Of a stretch of 64,000 nt of DNA, positions 10,001-19,600 are shown one piece after another (the stretch's first letter is position 1; the number at the start of each line of letters is the position of its first letter). The notes under the pieces are model-generated. The model saw nothing but the letters and a program-made list of their open reading frames with translations. It made no database searches and was not told where the DNA came from. Both the position numbers and the translations under genes were made by a program. Source of the DNA: CBDDLJ01 sp965230635 (lineage in GTDB: Bacteria; Pseudomonadota; Gammaproteobacteria; UBA1113); assembly GCA_965230635.1 (NCBI GenBank), contig CBDDLJ010000012.1:1-64000 (forward strand), in the 5' to 3' direction.

Positions 10001-12473
10001 ATCTGAAGATCATACCAGTTATGACTGGCTATTTCATTTCCATATTTTTATGAGTGGCTTGATTTTCAGATATGAAGAATTTGGTAAGCATTCAGCAATT
10101 AAATTACAACCTGACCAAATAAGGGAGTTTCATAAAAATATCACACCAATATTCATTACTGCACTAGAAGCCAATAATAGTGCTGTGGCCCCTATGGCTG
10201 CTTATGCCTTAGGCAGCAATATAGCATTGTCTCATAAAGATACTATACCGGCACTCATTACCGCATTAGAAGCTAATAATGGTGCTGTAGCCCTTATGGC
10301 TGCTTATGTATTAGGCAGCAATATAGCATTGTCTCATAAAGATACTATACCAGCATTTATTACTGCATTAAGAAGTAATCATAGTGCTGTAGCTTCTGCA
10401 GCTGCTTATGTCTTAGGCAGCAATATAGCATTGTCTCATGAAGATACCATACCAGCTCTTATTACTGCACTACGAAGCAATCCTAAACATGGAAAAAACA
10501 TAGTTTATGCATTGGGTAAACAGCATGAATTATCTAAAGACTCTATTGGTGTTCTCATAGATATCATAAATAATAGTAGCATAAAAAAATCTGCATCGGA
10601 AGTGTTAGCTTCTCATGAAAAGAAACTGCCTGAAAGAGATGTTCAACGGTTGATTGGAATGATAGCTGGTAATCAATCTAATGCTGATAAATTAATCGCT
10701 GCTAATGCATTATCAGGCCAAAATAACCTGTCTAATAATAGTGTTACATTTCTTATAAAAGCGATAAAAACAGAGTGTGAAGATACCGAAGTATGTGATG
10801 ATATCGAAGCATGTGCAGATATTAAAGCGTGTGAGGATATCAAAGCAACCACCTCATATATTCTATCACAACAAACTGAATTGCTAAACTCAACCATAAT
10901 CACCCTATTAGAAAGTTTAAAGACTCATAAAAATAATATCCTTGCCAAAAAGTATTTGATAGCTGCATTGTCTAATCAATTGGCGCTAAAACGTGAAGAT
11001 GTTATAAGTGAACTTAAATTTAGGATCGAAGAGGATGAACACGATGCTGTTAGGGAAATGGCAATATTGGTCTTAGAGTCGTATCCTTTTGCTTTATCTA
11101 AATACGGAGTTAAAAAGGTTCTTATTGATGCAATGTCAAAAGATCCTAATCCAAATGTTAAGATGGCAGCTTCAAAAGTATTGCGTAATCAAAGTGATTT
11201 GAAAATCTCATGGATAGCGCCTTATATCGATATGCTAAAAGAAAAAGATTTTAGTAGACTGAATACAATTGAGCAAAAAGCATTGGCACCAGAAGAGCAA
11301 GGATTCTTCTCTGAACTTGATATAAAATTTCTGGTTAATGAAACACAGCAAGCTAAAGGATCGAACTTTTTACAGCAAAACATCCTTATTCTGTTAGAAA
11401 TGCAGATGCAGATTAATACTCGGATAATTAAATATTTACTTAGGTTGCCAAAGTTGTCTTACCCTGCAAAACTTATTGCCGATATTTGCTATAACCTCAA
11501 TCAAAAGGTTACACTCAACCAGAGAAGTTTATGTGTATATCCTATGTTAAAAGATTGTATTGAACTCAATGATATGCAATGGTCAGAACTCCAATCAGCA
11601 TTTCAGTCTAAAGTTAATACGCTTCAATTGCCTGATTATAACTTTATATCGGGACATTTTGTAGATAGTAACCAGATAACAGAATCTTTTGTTCCAAGCA
11701 CTCCATCACCATGCAATTTTACAGATGACACTACTTTTCCAAATCCATTTTTAATGAGCGCGCCTATACCTGATTTTCTCCACACATTTATGCTTGGGCT
11801 TGTGCTCAAGCAATTGGGTAAAACGACTTATAGTTATTTAAAATCATCGTATCAATTACTAAAATTTTGGTGGTTTGGAGATGAGGAAGCACTTAAATTG
11901 CACAGAGCAAAGCGACAAGTGTATGAACGCTATCAGTTAGGGCAAGACTGTATGGAAGAAAAGCAGTGGGATAAAGCAGAAGCTCATTTTAAAGTTGCTA
12001 TAGAGTTAATTCAGTCATTTAATTTTAATATGTATAAGACTGAATGCTATATGGCTTTAGGATTTACGTTGTTAGAGAAAGCACATATTTTACTAGACTC
12101 ACCATATGAAATAGACAGTAGCATTACGGAAGATGAAGAAGTTTCTTTGATAGATAAAGCTAGGGATGCATTTTTAGCAGTAAAAGGTGTTAGTCAAGAA
12201 AATGATGAAGTTATAAAAGAGGAATTAGATAAGCTCGCCAAGCTTTATAAAAGCTGCGCGCAACCAGTTCTTGCGCATAGATGTCGTGAGAAAGCTAAAC
12301 AATTAGCTTCAGAGATAGCTAATGTAAATGATGGATTAATATACGTTGAGCAACTAGCACATGAGTCAACGGCGGGCATTGCTGCGCAACTAGGAATTTT
12401 TGCGTATGCGAAGAAAGCACCTACTGTGATTTTATCTAAAGGGAATAATTTGAATACGTTAGGAAAAAATTGA
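7041..12473 (+). CDS. Intact giant NACHT-HEAT-TPR membrane-anchored protein (1810 aa)
   Basis: The N-terminal cassette (residues 1-30, SKIHQQ motif) is followed by a short NININ beta-like motif, an Arg-rich stretch (about 98-127, RRRKRN and RQRKRRD) and one predicted membrane helix (about 129-155, VIGVFLSGFVGLIIYLYRQ). The basic stretch would keep the N-terminus cytoplasmic. The NACHT P-loop GRASSGKST lies near residue 250 and Walker B LLDGGDE near 338; the usual consensus is DGLDE, so the Gly is unusual. Post-NACHT helices include FTHLSFQEYLAA, typical of STAND ATPases. Residues about 880-1460 are HEAT-like repeats (LSHKDTIPALITAL). A hydrophobic segment lies near 1580-1612 and a TPR-like region near 1622-1740. 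NACHT proteins are ligand-triggered oligomerising ATPases. In bacteria some defend against phage, and in intracellular bacteria such giants may be effectors; the sequence does not decide. ATG with AGCAGGGG upstream. Confidence 0.85.
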   Translation: MTNTVKREKVTEGSKLTDNASKIHQQFPPNETTQETGNKEIDNDEYTTHGESTSNLLATLLAMLSSFKVEARNHARVNININMKKSFNNSSSRDSATSSKHRRRKRNRRDSAASSNRQRKRRDRLPLYFWRVIGVFLSGFVGLIIYLYRQHSNAFGNELKKIYENKAYFRLHYVNDPRKIKNTRKMTDLFVPLSLVSQDDEEDNQDEEILPSYERPTEKSKIVRIEKLLERPIQIGQQNLPPIGKILIMGRASSGKSTLCKWLAYLYSQTPEKKLFYGFEVVFWMPLRKLLNDERFEREPKVYSLGTLVHYLCLDKNKRNEDEEKQLDNWITQHENRILWLLDGGDEIVSSDNKLHDSLMKLINNILSKPNVIFLTRPNTNHNFLYEPDHQYELKGFSEFDFPDKYVKKFFGEEDSQNSTGDVKTLLDFLDNSPSIRRLGFTPLNAELICAMWQRDRNGLKNMQRESTVTDLYNKFIEYIFRRELELQSELKREADKSKNQYNSLLIEKDKSGNPIFYDKDTWDRVAVFSTCKPVLHCLSLLAFHAQSHYETGKKLWFSDNLFDPVLTYCVKEERSRVPMRAIINRVGFLNIQKTGFEFTHLSFQEYLAAVYVAHCLQPENNKDLLLPSNRQSNFKDWFAQKKYLSEYTPMWEFTVGTLRQEYSQSGLQFFLEQWLSEPRDIFRLHEISLLIRFLNEGGSILDDKIKNPLIDYVFSFLSRFRSNGRQDSSPFYKAFSASPQLLAESRLINPVVNALKAEPPAALLNSLDYIKNLPEAVIKELINILLKKRSCIKCFEYSYWKPNAQSILSRQNPWFYPDTIPSLFKLLEAKTHFRSEMISLIALSYHFSIKSVRTNFIAILKDGTDRTIRLEVIKLLGEEKALSHSDTIPALITELQDSDKNDDKIRCAVALALSGQYGLSHSNAVSALADQLNNGHGEWLVCVVYALSSYVVLPSYFRTLLAIDDILEGHTDITAMFKGHMDIAAISEDHTSYDWLFHFHIFMSGLIFRYEEFGKHSAIKLQPDQIREFHKNITPIFITALEANNSAVAPMAAYALGSNIALSHKDTIPALITALEANNGAVALMAAYVLGSNIALSHKDTIPAFITALRSNHSAVASAAAYVLGSNIALSHEDTIPALITALRSNPKHGKNIVYALGKQHELSKDSIGVLIDIINNSSIKKSASEVLASHEKKLPERDVQRLIGMIAGNQSNADKLIAANALSGQNNLSNNSVTFLIKAIKTECEDTEVCDDIEACADIKACEDIKATTSYILSQQTELLNSTIITLLESLKTHKNNILAKKYLIAALSNQLALKREDVISELKFRIEEDEHDAVREMAILVLESYPFALSKYGVKKVLIDAMSKDPNPNVKMAASKVLRNQSDLKISWIAPYIDMLKEKDFSRLNTIEQKALAPEEQGFFSELDIKFLVNETQQAKGSNFLQQNILILLEMQMQINTRIIKYLLRLPKLSYPAKLIADICYNLNQKVTLNQRSLCVYPMLKDCIELNDMQWSELQSAFQSKVNTLQLPDYNFISGHFVDSNQITESFVPSTPSPCNFTDDTTFPNPFLMSAPIPDFLHTFMLGLVLKQLGKTTYSYLKSSYQLLKFWWFGDEEALKLHRAKRQVYERYQLGQDCMEEKQWDKAEAHFKVAIELIQSFNFNMYKTECYMALGFTLLEKAHILLDSPYEIDSSITEDEEVSLIDKARDAFLAVKGVSQENDEVIKEELDKLAKLYKSCAQPVLAHRCREKAKQLASEIANVNDGLIYVEQLAHESTAGIAAQLGIFAYAKKAPTVILSKGNNLNTLGKN

Positions 12474-12543
12474 GTATGGAAGTATCTAGCGTATCAAGTG
12501 ATGCTGCAATCAAAACAATTGCAATGAACTGAAAGTTAATTGA

Positions 12544-13386
12544 ACAAGTTGTCCTAGTTACAGACTTAGCATCTATGAACAAAATTAATCTATCTCGTTT
12601 AACCGATAAAAAAATTAACTGTGTCATTGCATTATTCAATCTAAAACGATTCAACTGGCAACAGGCAGTTCACTGGTAGCCTATCACAGTTCCAAACGGG
12701 CTAGAAAAGATGAATATGACAGAGAGCAACGTATTGAAAAGATAAGAAAATACATGAGTAGCACAACAAAAAGCCAGTTAATCAGTCGTCTTAAAAAGCC
12801 TTAGGTAAAAATTAATAAATCATGCCATCTTGAAATTGACTTGGGTAAATTAGCGTATGATAAAAAATTTGATGGCTATTTTGGCATACAAACCAATCTA
12901 GATAACATCCATCCAAAAGAGCTGCTACCAACTTATTGTGGATTATGGCAGATAGAATAAACCTTTTCGTATAGCAAAATTAAATCTTGATATCAGACCT
13001 GTATTTCATTGCAACACCAAAAGAATCAGAGCTCATTTTTTAATTTATTACATAAGTCTTGCCTTATAGCGTTTCCCTATATTGTTGACCTATACTAAGA
13101 CTTCATCTAGCGCCCGCTTGCTTCGTTATTCAAAACCTTATTTACAATAGTAAACGTCGCTTTTGAAACCTCGCAAGCAAACACTATACTCGCTTAGTAT
13201 AGGTCAACAATATAGGGAAACGCTATAATTCGCTATCTTGAGTTTGTACTGCATAAAAGTAAATTACATTATACAATTAATCAAATACACTTATTACTTG
13301 AGCAAATGCGAGTAACAGAAGTGCACCATGCTGATAATAATATTTACCCTTACTTGAAGATCCGCCATCTGAGCTGATTCCAATAT
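12544..13386 (+). pseudogene. IS1634/IS4-type transposase, decayed and split by a MITE
   Basis: Successive pieces in different frames match the second half of an IS1634-like DDE transposase. In order they are VVLVTDLASMNKINLSRL (from about 12546), SSKRARKDEYDREQRIEK and KYMSSTTKSQLISRLKKP (about 12670-12803), DLGKLAYDKKFDGYFGIQTN, LLPTYCGLWQIE (to about 12960), FRIAKLNLDIRPVFHCNTKR (to about 13064) and, after a 163-bp interruption, IRYLEFVLHKSKLHYTINQI. There are at least two stops (near 12801 and 12957) and frame changes, so it cannot make transposase. The amino-terminal half is absent: the sequence before 12544 is the duplicated tail of the NACHT gene. The interruption is the hairpin element listed separately. 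Family assignment rests on the YCGLWQIE-type motif and the order of blocks. Confidence 0.75.
13065..13227. repeat. MITE-like hairpin element with 35-bp perfect terminal inverted repeats
   Basis: The left arm 13065-13099 (TATAGCGTTTCCCTATATTG, then TTGACCTATACTAAG) is the exact reverse complement of 13193-13227. The middle is itself an imperfect inverted repeat (CGCTTGCTTCG against CTCGCAAGCAA; TTCAAAACC against GCTTTTGAAA), so the whole unit can fold into a long hairpin. Read as TA-flanked, the element is about 159 bp with a TA target duplication, the pattern of Tc1/mariner-type (IS630-related) non-autonomous elements. It interrupts the IS1634-like transposase between codons that are contiguous in that family, which shows it inserted later. 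It has no coding capacity. Confidence 0.8.
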
Positions 13387-13588
13387 ACCGAGCTTTAAGG
13401 ATAAATTGGCCATAAAAATTTAGCTATAAGGAAAAGTTGTAGTGCCTCAAAAAACGTAATATATTGTAAAATAAATATTTTTTAAACATTTGATCCGAAG
13501 TCCAGAGTTTAGCTATTGACATTGTCCGTGAAAGCTGGATAGTAGTCATGGATGATGAGAAGGAAAGGTTGTTAAAAAAACAATTTTT

Positions 13589-13652
13589 TTGTGTTATTGA
13601 TGGTTTAAAGTAGTGTTTTTATTGATCAAAATAGACAGCAAGGGAGTGAGGC
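13589..13652 (+). promoter_or_regulatory. Leader shared by two NACHT-family genes (copy B)
   Basis: This is homologous to 6974-7040. The core here is GTGTTTTTATTGATCAAAA (13613-13631), differing at two positions from the copy before the intact NACHT gene. The ribosome-binding site AAGGGAG lies 7 bases before the ATG at 13653. The two genes also start with related peptides (M-NT--R--V-EG), so leader and first codons were probably duplicated together. The 200 bases before it (13387-13588) hold nothing I recognise. Confidence 0.5.
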
Positions 13653-16600
13653 ATGATAAACACAGCAGAAAGAAGTGATGTTGTAGAAGGTGCGGATTCA
13701 ATTGATAGCACTAGCAAAATCCATGCGAAATTGGCAAAGGGGAAAAGCACGTCATCCGCAAAAGGCGCGACAAAAGAACAGCCACCTTTTGCCACAATTG
13801 AACATTTATTAGCCGAATACAATCAACATGATGAGCAAATATCTGAAAAGTTTCCTCACTATAAAACCAAACTATTGGCGGTGATGTGTGAAGCAAGCAA
13901 AAAATTACCCCATGACAATGTAGATAGTGCGAAAGCGTTATTGGGCTTAATCGATAGTGGTGATAGCAAGGTCATCAAGAAGTTAGCCGAGCGGCTGCAT
14001 GCTAATTTAGCCGATACATCACATATCAACTGGGAGGCAATGTATTTGTCGATAGCAACCTTTGCGCATCATGTGCCAAGTGACTTGCTTGGGCATGATG
14101 ATGCTTATCAGTTATTAGCAGCGCTATCTGTTCGGATCAAAAAAATGTTAGCGTCAGAGCCGACCTTGTTGTTACCGGCGGTCTATGCGTTGCATTTACT
14201 GATATTAAAGATGCTTGCTGCTGGCGTGACGCATATTACCGAAGAGAAGCGAGCGACGATTAAATCGCAGTTATCTGCGGTGAGCGATACCGTGAGTGAG
14301 TTAGTCAAGATTACCAAAGAGAGTGAGCCACATTACCGTTTTTACCAGAAAATGGGTCGTATATTGTCGTCGAAGTCGTCCAAAGAGACAGCAATTAATG
14401 AGCCTTTATCACACTATAATAAAGCAATGTTGACGGCGATTAAAACATTGTTATCTAGAAGTGAGCGGTTATTTGATAAGGGGATATTAGAGACAAAAAG
14501 CAAAGGCAGCAAGCGAGTAAGGCGAATGAAAGAAAGCGGATTATTTGTCTTTCAATTGGCCCGTTGTGCTACCTCGTGGTACGGGACGATGCAGAGTATG
14601 GGGTTATCGGGGGCTTCATCGATTGCCTCAACGTGGCAATGTTTAAACACAGGACGGCAACTGGTGTCACCGTTGGTAGCGCAGGTAAAAACTCACCTTA
14701 TCGGCCCCAGCCAGGAAGCGCGTTTAATTGCATTTTTGCACGAGTGGCATCAGGCAGAAAGTAGTGTAACCCGATTAGATTTGTTAGAGAGTGATAGGAC
14801 GCAAGCGAGCGAAGATTACGGTTACGTGTATGGCATGGTAGCATTGCTGCGCTGGATTGACGATGAAAACGATGAAGCGGCATTGTCATCGGCGATACAG
14901 AAGCGCATGGTTGCCTATTTTTGATGCTATCAACGATAAAACAATGCCTGAACAACAGCAATTATACGACGCTATTTTAGATTGGATCGTTTCTAAGGTG
15001 AAAGATAAACCACCCTATGAGTGGCCTGCCGTGTTTATGCGTGGCGCCCATCCCACAAGCGATACAGGATTATCAGTCTAATGACAATGCAACAGCACCT
15101 AGCCAGCCTCTGGATTGTTTAGCCAAGGCGTGGTATCAACAGTTTCCGCATGATAAAGCTATTCAAGATGCAAGTCATCGAGAAACAGTGTCGCCAGAGC
15201 GATGGACGTTATTGAAAAAAGACATTGACCAATCACCGGAGAAGCAATCGCCTTGGGGTGCCTATTGCTTCACGCAGCTATGTGCACGATACGATGTGGA
15301 TAGCCAACAAGGCAGTCGTGTGGTAGCAACAGATGAAGCGATTGTGGAAATGCGGCAAACTCTTAAGGACATGGGTTGTACAGACTATCAAAATATTCCT
15401 GAGGAACGATTGAAAAAACTGTTACCGCTGGATGAAGCAGAGCGAAAGCGGATGTTGCAAATGATTAGCGGATTTAAACCTGGCAGCATCGTAGCCTCAG
15501 GAAGTGCTCAGGTAACAGTTACTCAAGATTTGCAAGGCATATTGAATCGTAAAATCCATTATACAACGATGCCAGTGCCGCCAGCATCCTCATCACCTGG
15601 AAAAAAGTAGTTACCCTATCAAACGGGACGGTAGGGCACCAACAAGAACCTCAAACAATAACAAGCGATAATGATGATTGTCTCACTTATGGTGAGGCGA
15701 TATCCCATTCACCGGTTACGCTATTGCTACCTTCGGTAAAAATATCTGATTATGCGCTAGCCAATATTAACATCACCATAAAAGATTCCTTTAAAGTTTC
15801 TACTAGCGGTACAACCTTTGAATTACCAGAGTTATCGGTGTTAACAGCTTATCTCGCGACTGTAAGGGAAATACATTTATCACAAGACGATGTGAATATC
15901 TTGCTTGATATTGCTAAGAAATGCCAACAACATCACTACGTTGTTCATGCGGTCTGTCTTTATACACTGCTCTATCGCGCCAAGAAGCAAAATGTCCATC
16001 ACGATACGCACACGCTGCTATTTTATCAAACACAATTAACCCCCTTGCTCAGCCAGCCACCTTGTACGAGTAAGCAGATTGCCTTTCAGTCGGCGCAAGG
16101 AACGTTTCATCAGCCGGTCGCGATACAGGCATCGGATACATGGTTTGATGTCGGGTTGCACTTTCAACAAAGTGCATTACTGCATTATTTGCTTTGTCAC
16201 GGTGAGTTGTCGCAAGCGTTGCGCCAACAATCGACGGAGAAAGAGACCAGTGACGGTAGGATGGCGGTGACACATCAAACTGTGCTGCACCGATTATGTC
16301 GCTCGGGAATCACCGATGTATCCCTCTATCAGCGCTGCATAAAAATGTGGCCACAGGCACTAGTGGCTCAGACAGTGAAGGGTCATTTGCCTGTGCATCA
16401 AGCAGCGTGTTTTGCCAATCAGGATGTATTTGATTATGTGACTAAAAAGACAACAAAAGCAACAGCCTGTGTGCAGGCGGATAGTCAAGGTAATAGTTTA
16501 CTGCACTTAGCCGCAATGTATGCTAATACCGAAGTGGTGAATTTATTGCTACCACAAGCGGATGTTGGCGTAAATGCACGCAATGCGGATAATGGCACAC

Positions 16601-19600
16601 CGTTACATTGTGCCGCATTAGGCCGGCAGTTAAAACAAGGCAGGACTTTGTCGGATTATGCTGCGGTATTCAATAGTTTGCTCGTACAAGGGGCGGATCC
16701 CATGGCGGTGGATAATCATCAAAACACTGCCAGGGATATCATCAGGCTTTCAGGGAATGTCACGTTATTAACGGTCTTTGATAAGGTGCTTAACTGTACA
16801 GCGCCAGAGCGATTATGGCAATATTGGCAGACTGCGATGATGTCGTACTATTGCAAAGAGACATTTGTCAACAAACGACTCTTTAATGACGATTATTTTT
16901 CACTGGTGAATTATTTTGTCAATCTTCAGGTGGTAAAAGAACGGGATGGTGCAACGCAGGGGCAACAACCCAGTGACGACAAGCCTGCCTATCAACCATT
17001 ACGAGAGCGTGATAGGTTAGCGGGTAAAAAAGAAACGGTTGAATTGGCTGACTTGTTTCAACCGTCAACGTATCAAGATAAGGGTAGGGAGACTTTGTCA
17101 TCTATTAATACGGTTGTGTTATCGGGTGCGGCGGGTGTTGGCAAGACGACCTTGATGAATTATCTGGCGTATCAGTGGGCGCTCGCTAAAAAAGGAGAAG
17201 GTGAAACGGGGTTATGGTCAACATTTGAGACAGTATTAATCATTCGGTGTCGCGATTTATATCCCGAGGCACTAAAGCTGGAAGTTAAAGAGAAAAGCCT
17301 TGCTGATTTATTACGTTGTGCCTGTTGGGGGCAACTGGATGTTAGTCTGGAAGCATCACGTCAATTACTCGCCATGCTGAAAAAAAAGCCAGATAAGTGT
17401 TTGCTCTTATTTGATGGCTTAGATGAACTGCCCGAGCCCAAGCAAGCGTATTGGCGCGATTTACTGGAGCAATTATTTCAGTTACCGTTTAAGAAATTAG
17501 TGACGACCCGGCCGTATGCGGTAGGGAAGTTACAGCAGTGGATAAGCCATGAGGGATTAGTTGAAATCAGTGGTTTTTCTGATAGTAATGTGGCGGTGTA
17601 TTTTGAAAAAATGCTGGGGCAATCGAATGAAACTGAGGAGTTTATTCAGTCAGTCAAAAAGAATCCGGACCTTTGGGCGATTACCCATATTCCCATTCAT
17701 GCGTATTTATTAAAAAGCTGGTGGGTCACCACGGGTTCACAAGTGGGAGGTGCTCCGTTAGCCACATTATCAATCAGTGGCTTGTATCGTTCATTGATAG
17801 TGGATGTGTGTCGGCGTTATTTGGCGAAAACAGCCCCATTAAATGGTAGTGAATTGGTAGATGATGAGGTGGTGCTGAATAACCCTCGTGTTCATCGTTT
17901 GTTAGATGCATTGGGGCGTTGGGCTTTTGAAGGATTACGGCAGGATAGTGCACAGTTACCGATGAGCTGGTTAAGTGGCATTCAGGACAGTGATGAAAAG
18001 CCCACGCTGTTATCGACGAGTCAATGCGAGCAGCTCGAGGTGGATTATTTAAAAAAAGTGGGGTTATTGAAGGAAGTCGGCAGTCACATTGGCGCGCAAC
18101 AGCGCTTTGAATTTCTCCATTTATCGTTTCAAGAATTTTTAGCGGCAAACGTGATAGCGGTGACGTTGAGACAAAGTGAAAAAGCAGAAAAACCACATTT
18201 AACGCAAGTTATCCATCGATATAAATATGACCTCAACTTCACCTTAGTATGGCCATCGGTAGCGGGTTTGCTGAGGCGGTATCCGGCAGCATTAAATGAT
18301 TTTCTGTCGATTTTAATCACCGGTCCCAAAGATTGGGTGGGTTTTGTTGAGGCTGATTTGCTGATGCGTTGTTTGGAGGCAAGCTTGCCCGCTAGTACCG
18401 ATACAAAGGCGCTAGGTTTACAACAGCAAGCCTTGTTGCGGGTCGTTAAACAACGTATAAAGCGGCTTAACAAGCTGCCACAAAAATGGCGTAGGGCTAC
18501 AGTAAAGATCTTGTCCATGTGTCCTAGGCTCATTTGCTTGAATGCCGATACAGTATTGGCATTCCTTCGGGATGAGAAAGCGGCTGGATATGTTCGCTGC
18601 GAGCTGGCGAGCGGCGCCGTTGCGCATTGGTCACCCACCCCAGAATTGGTGGAGGTGGTATTTGCGTTATTTCGGGATGAGAAAGTAGATTTATATCTTC
18701 GCGTCAAGCTAGCGAGCGGCGCCGTTGCGCATTGGTCACCCACCTCAGAATTGGTGGAGGTGGTATTTGCGTTATTTCGGGATGAGAAAGTAGATGTATA
18801 TCTTCGCGTCAAGCTGGCGAGCGGCGCCGGTGCCCATTGGTCATCCACCCCAGAATGGGTGGAGGCGGTATGGGTGTTCCTTCGGGATGAGCAAGTGGAT
18901 AGATATGTTCGCGGCGAGCTGGCGAGCGGCGCCGGTGCCCATTGGTCATCAACCCCAGAATGGGTGGAGGCGGTATGGGTGTTCCTTCAGGATGAGCAAG
19001 TGGATAGATATGTTCGCTGCAGGCTGGCAAGCAGCGCCGTTGCGCATTGGTCACCCACCCCAGAATTGGTGGAGGCGGTATGGGTGTTACTTCGGGATGA
19101 GAAAGTGGATGGATATGTTCGCTGCGAGCTGGCGAGCGGCGCCGTTGCGCATTGGTCATCCACCCCAGAATGGGTGGAGGCGGTATGGGCGTTACTTCGG
19201 GATGAGCAAGTGGATAGATATGTTCGCTGCGAGCTGGCGAGCCGCGCCGTTGCGCATTGGTCACCTACCCCAGAATGGGTGGAGGCGGTATGGGTGTTCC
19301 TTCGGGATGAGAAAGTGGATGGAGTTGTTCGCGGCCAGCTGGCGAGCGACGCCGTTGCGCATTGGCCACTAACCTCAGAATTGATGGAGGCGGTATGGGC
19401 GTTCCTTCAGGATGAGCAAGTGGATGGAGTTGTTCGCGGCGATCTGACGAGCAGCGCCGTTGCGCATTGGCCACCAATCTCAGAATGGCTGGAGGTGGTA
19501 TTTGCGTTATTTCGGGATGAGGAAGTGGATGGAGTTGTTCGCGGCGATCTGGCGAGCGGCGCCGTTGCGCATTGGTCACCCACCTCAGAATGGGTGGATG

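Noticed and set aside
13065..13227. Possible CRISPR-like or terminator hairpin
   Set aside because: A single pair of long inverted arms with TA flanks inside a transposase is the pattern of a MITE; there are no repeated spacers and no T-run.
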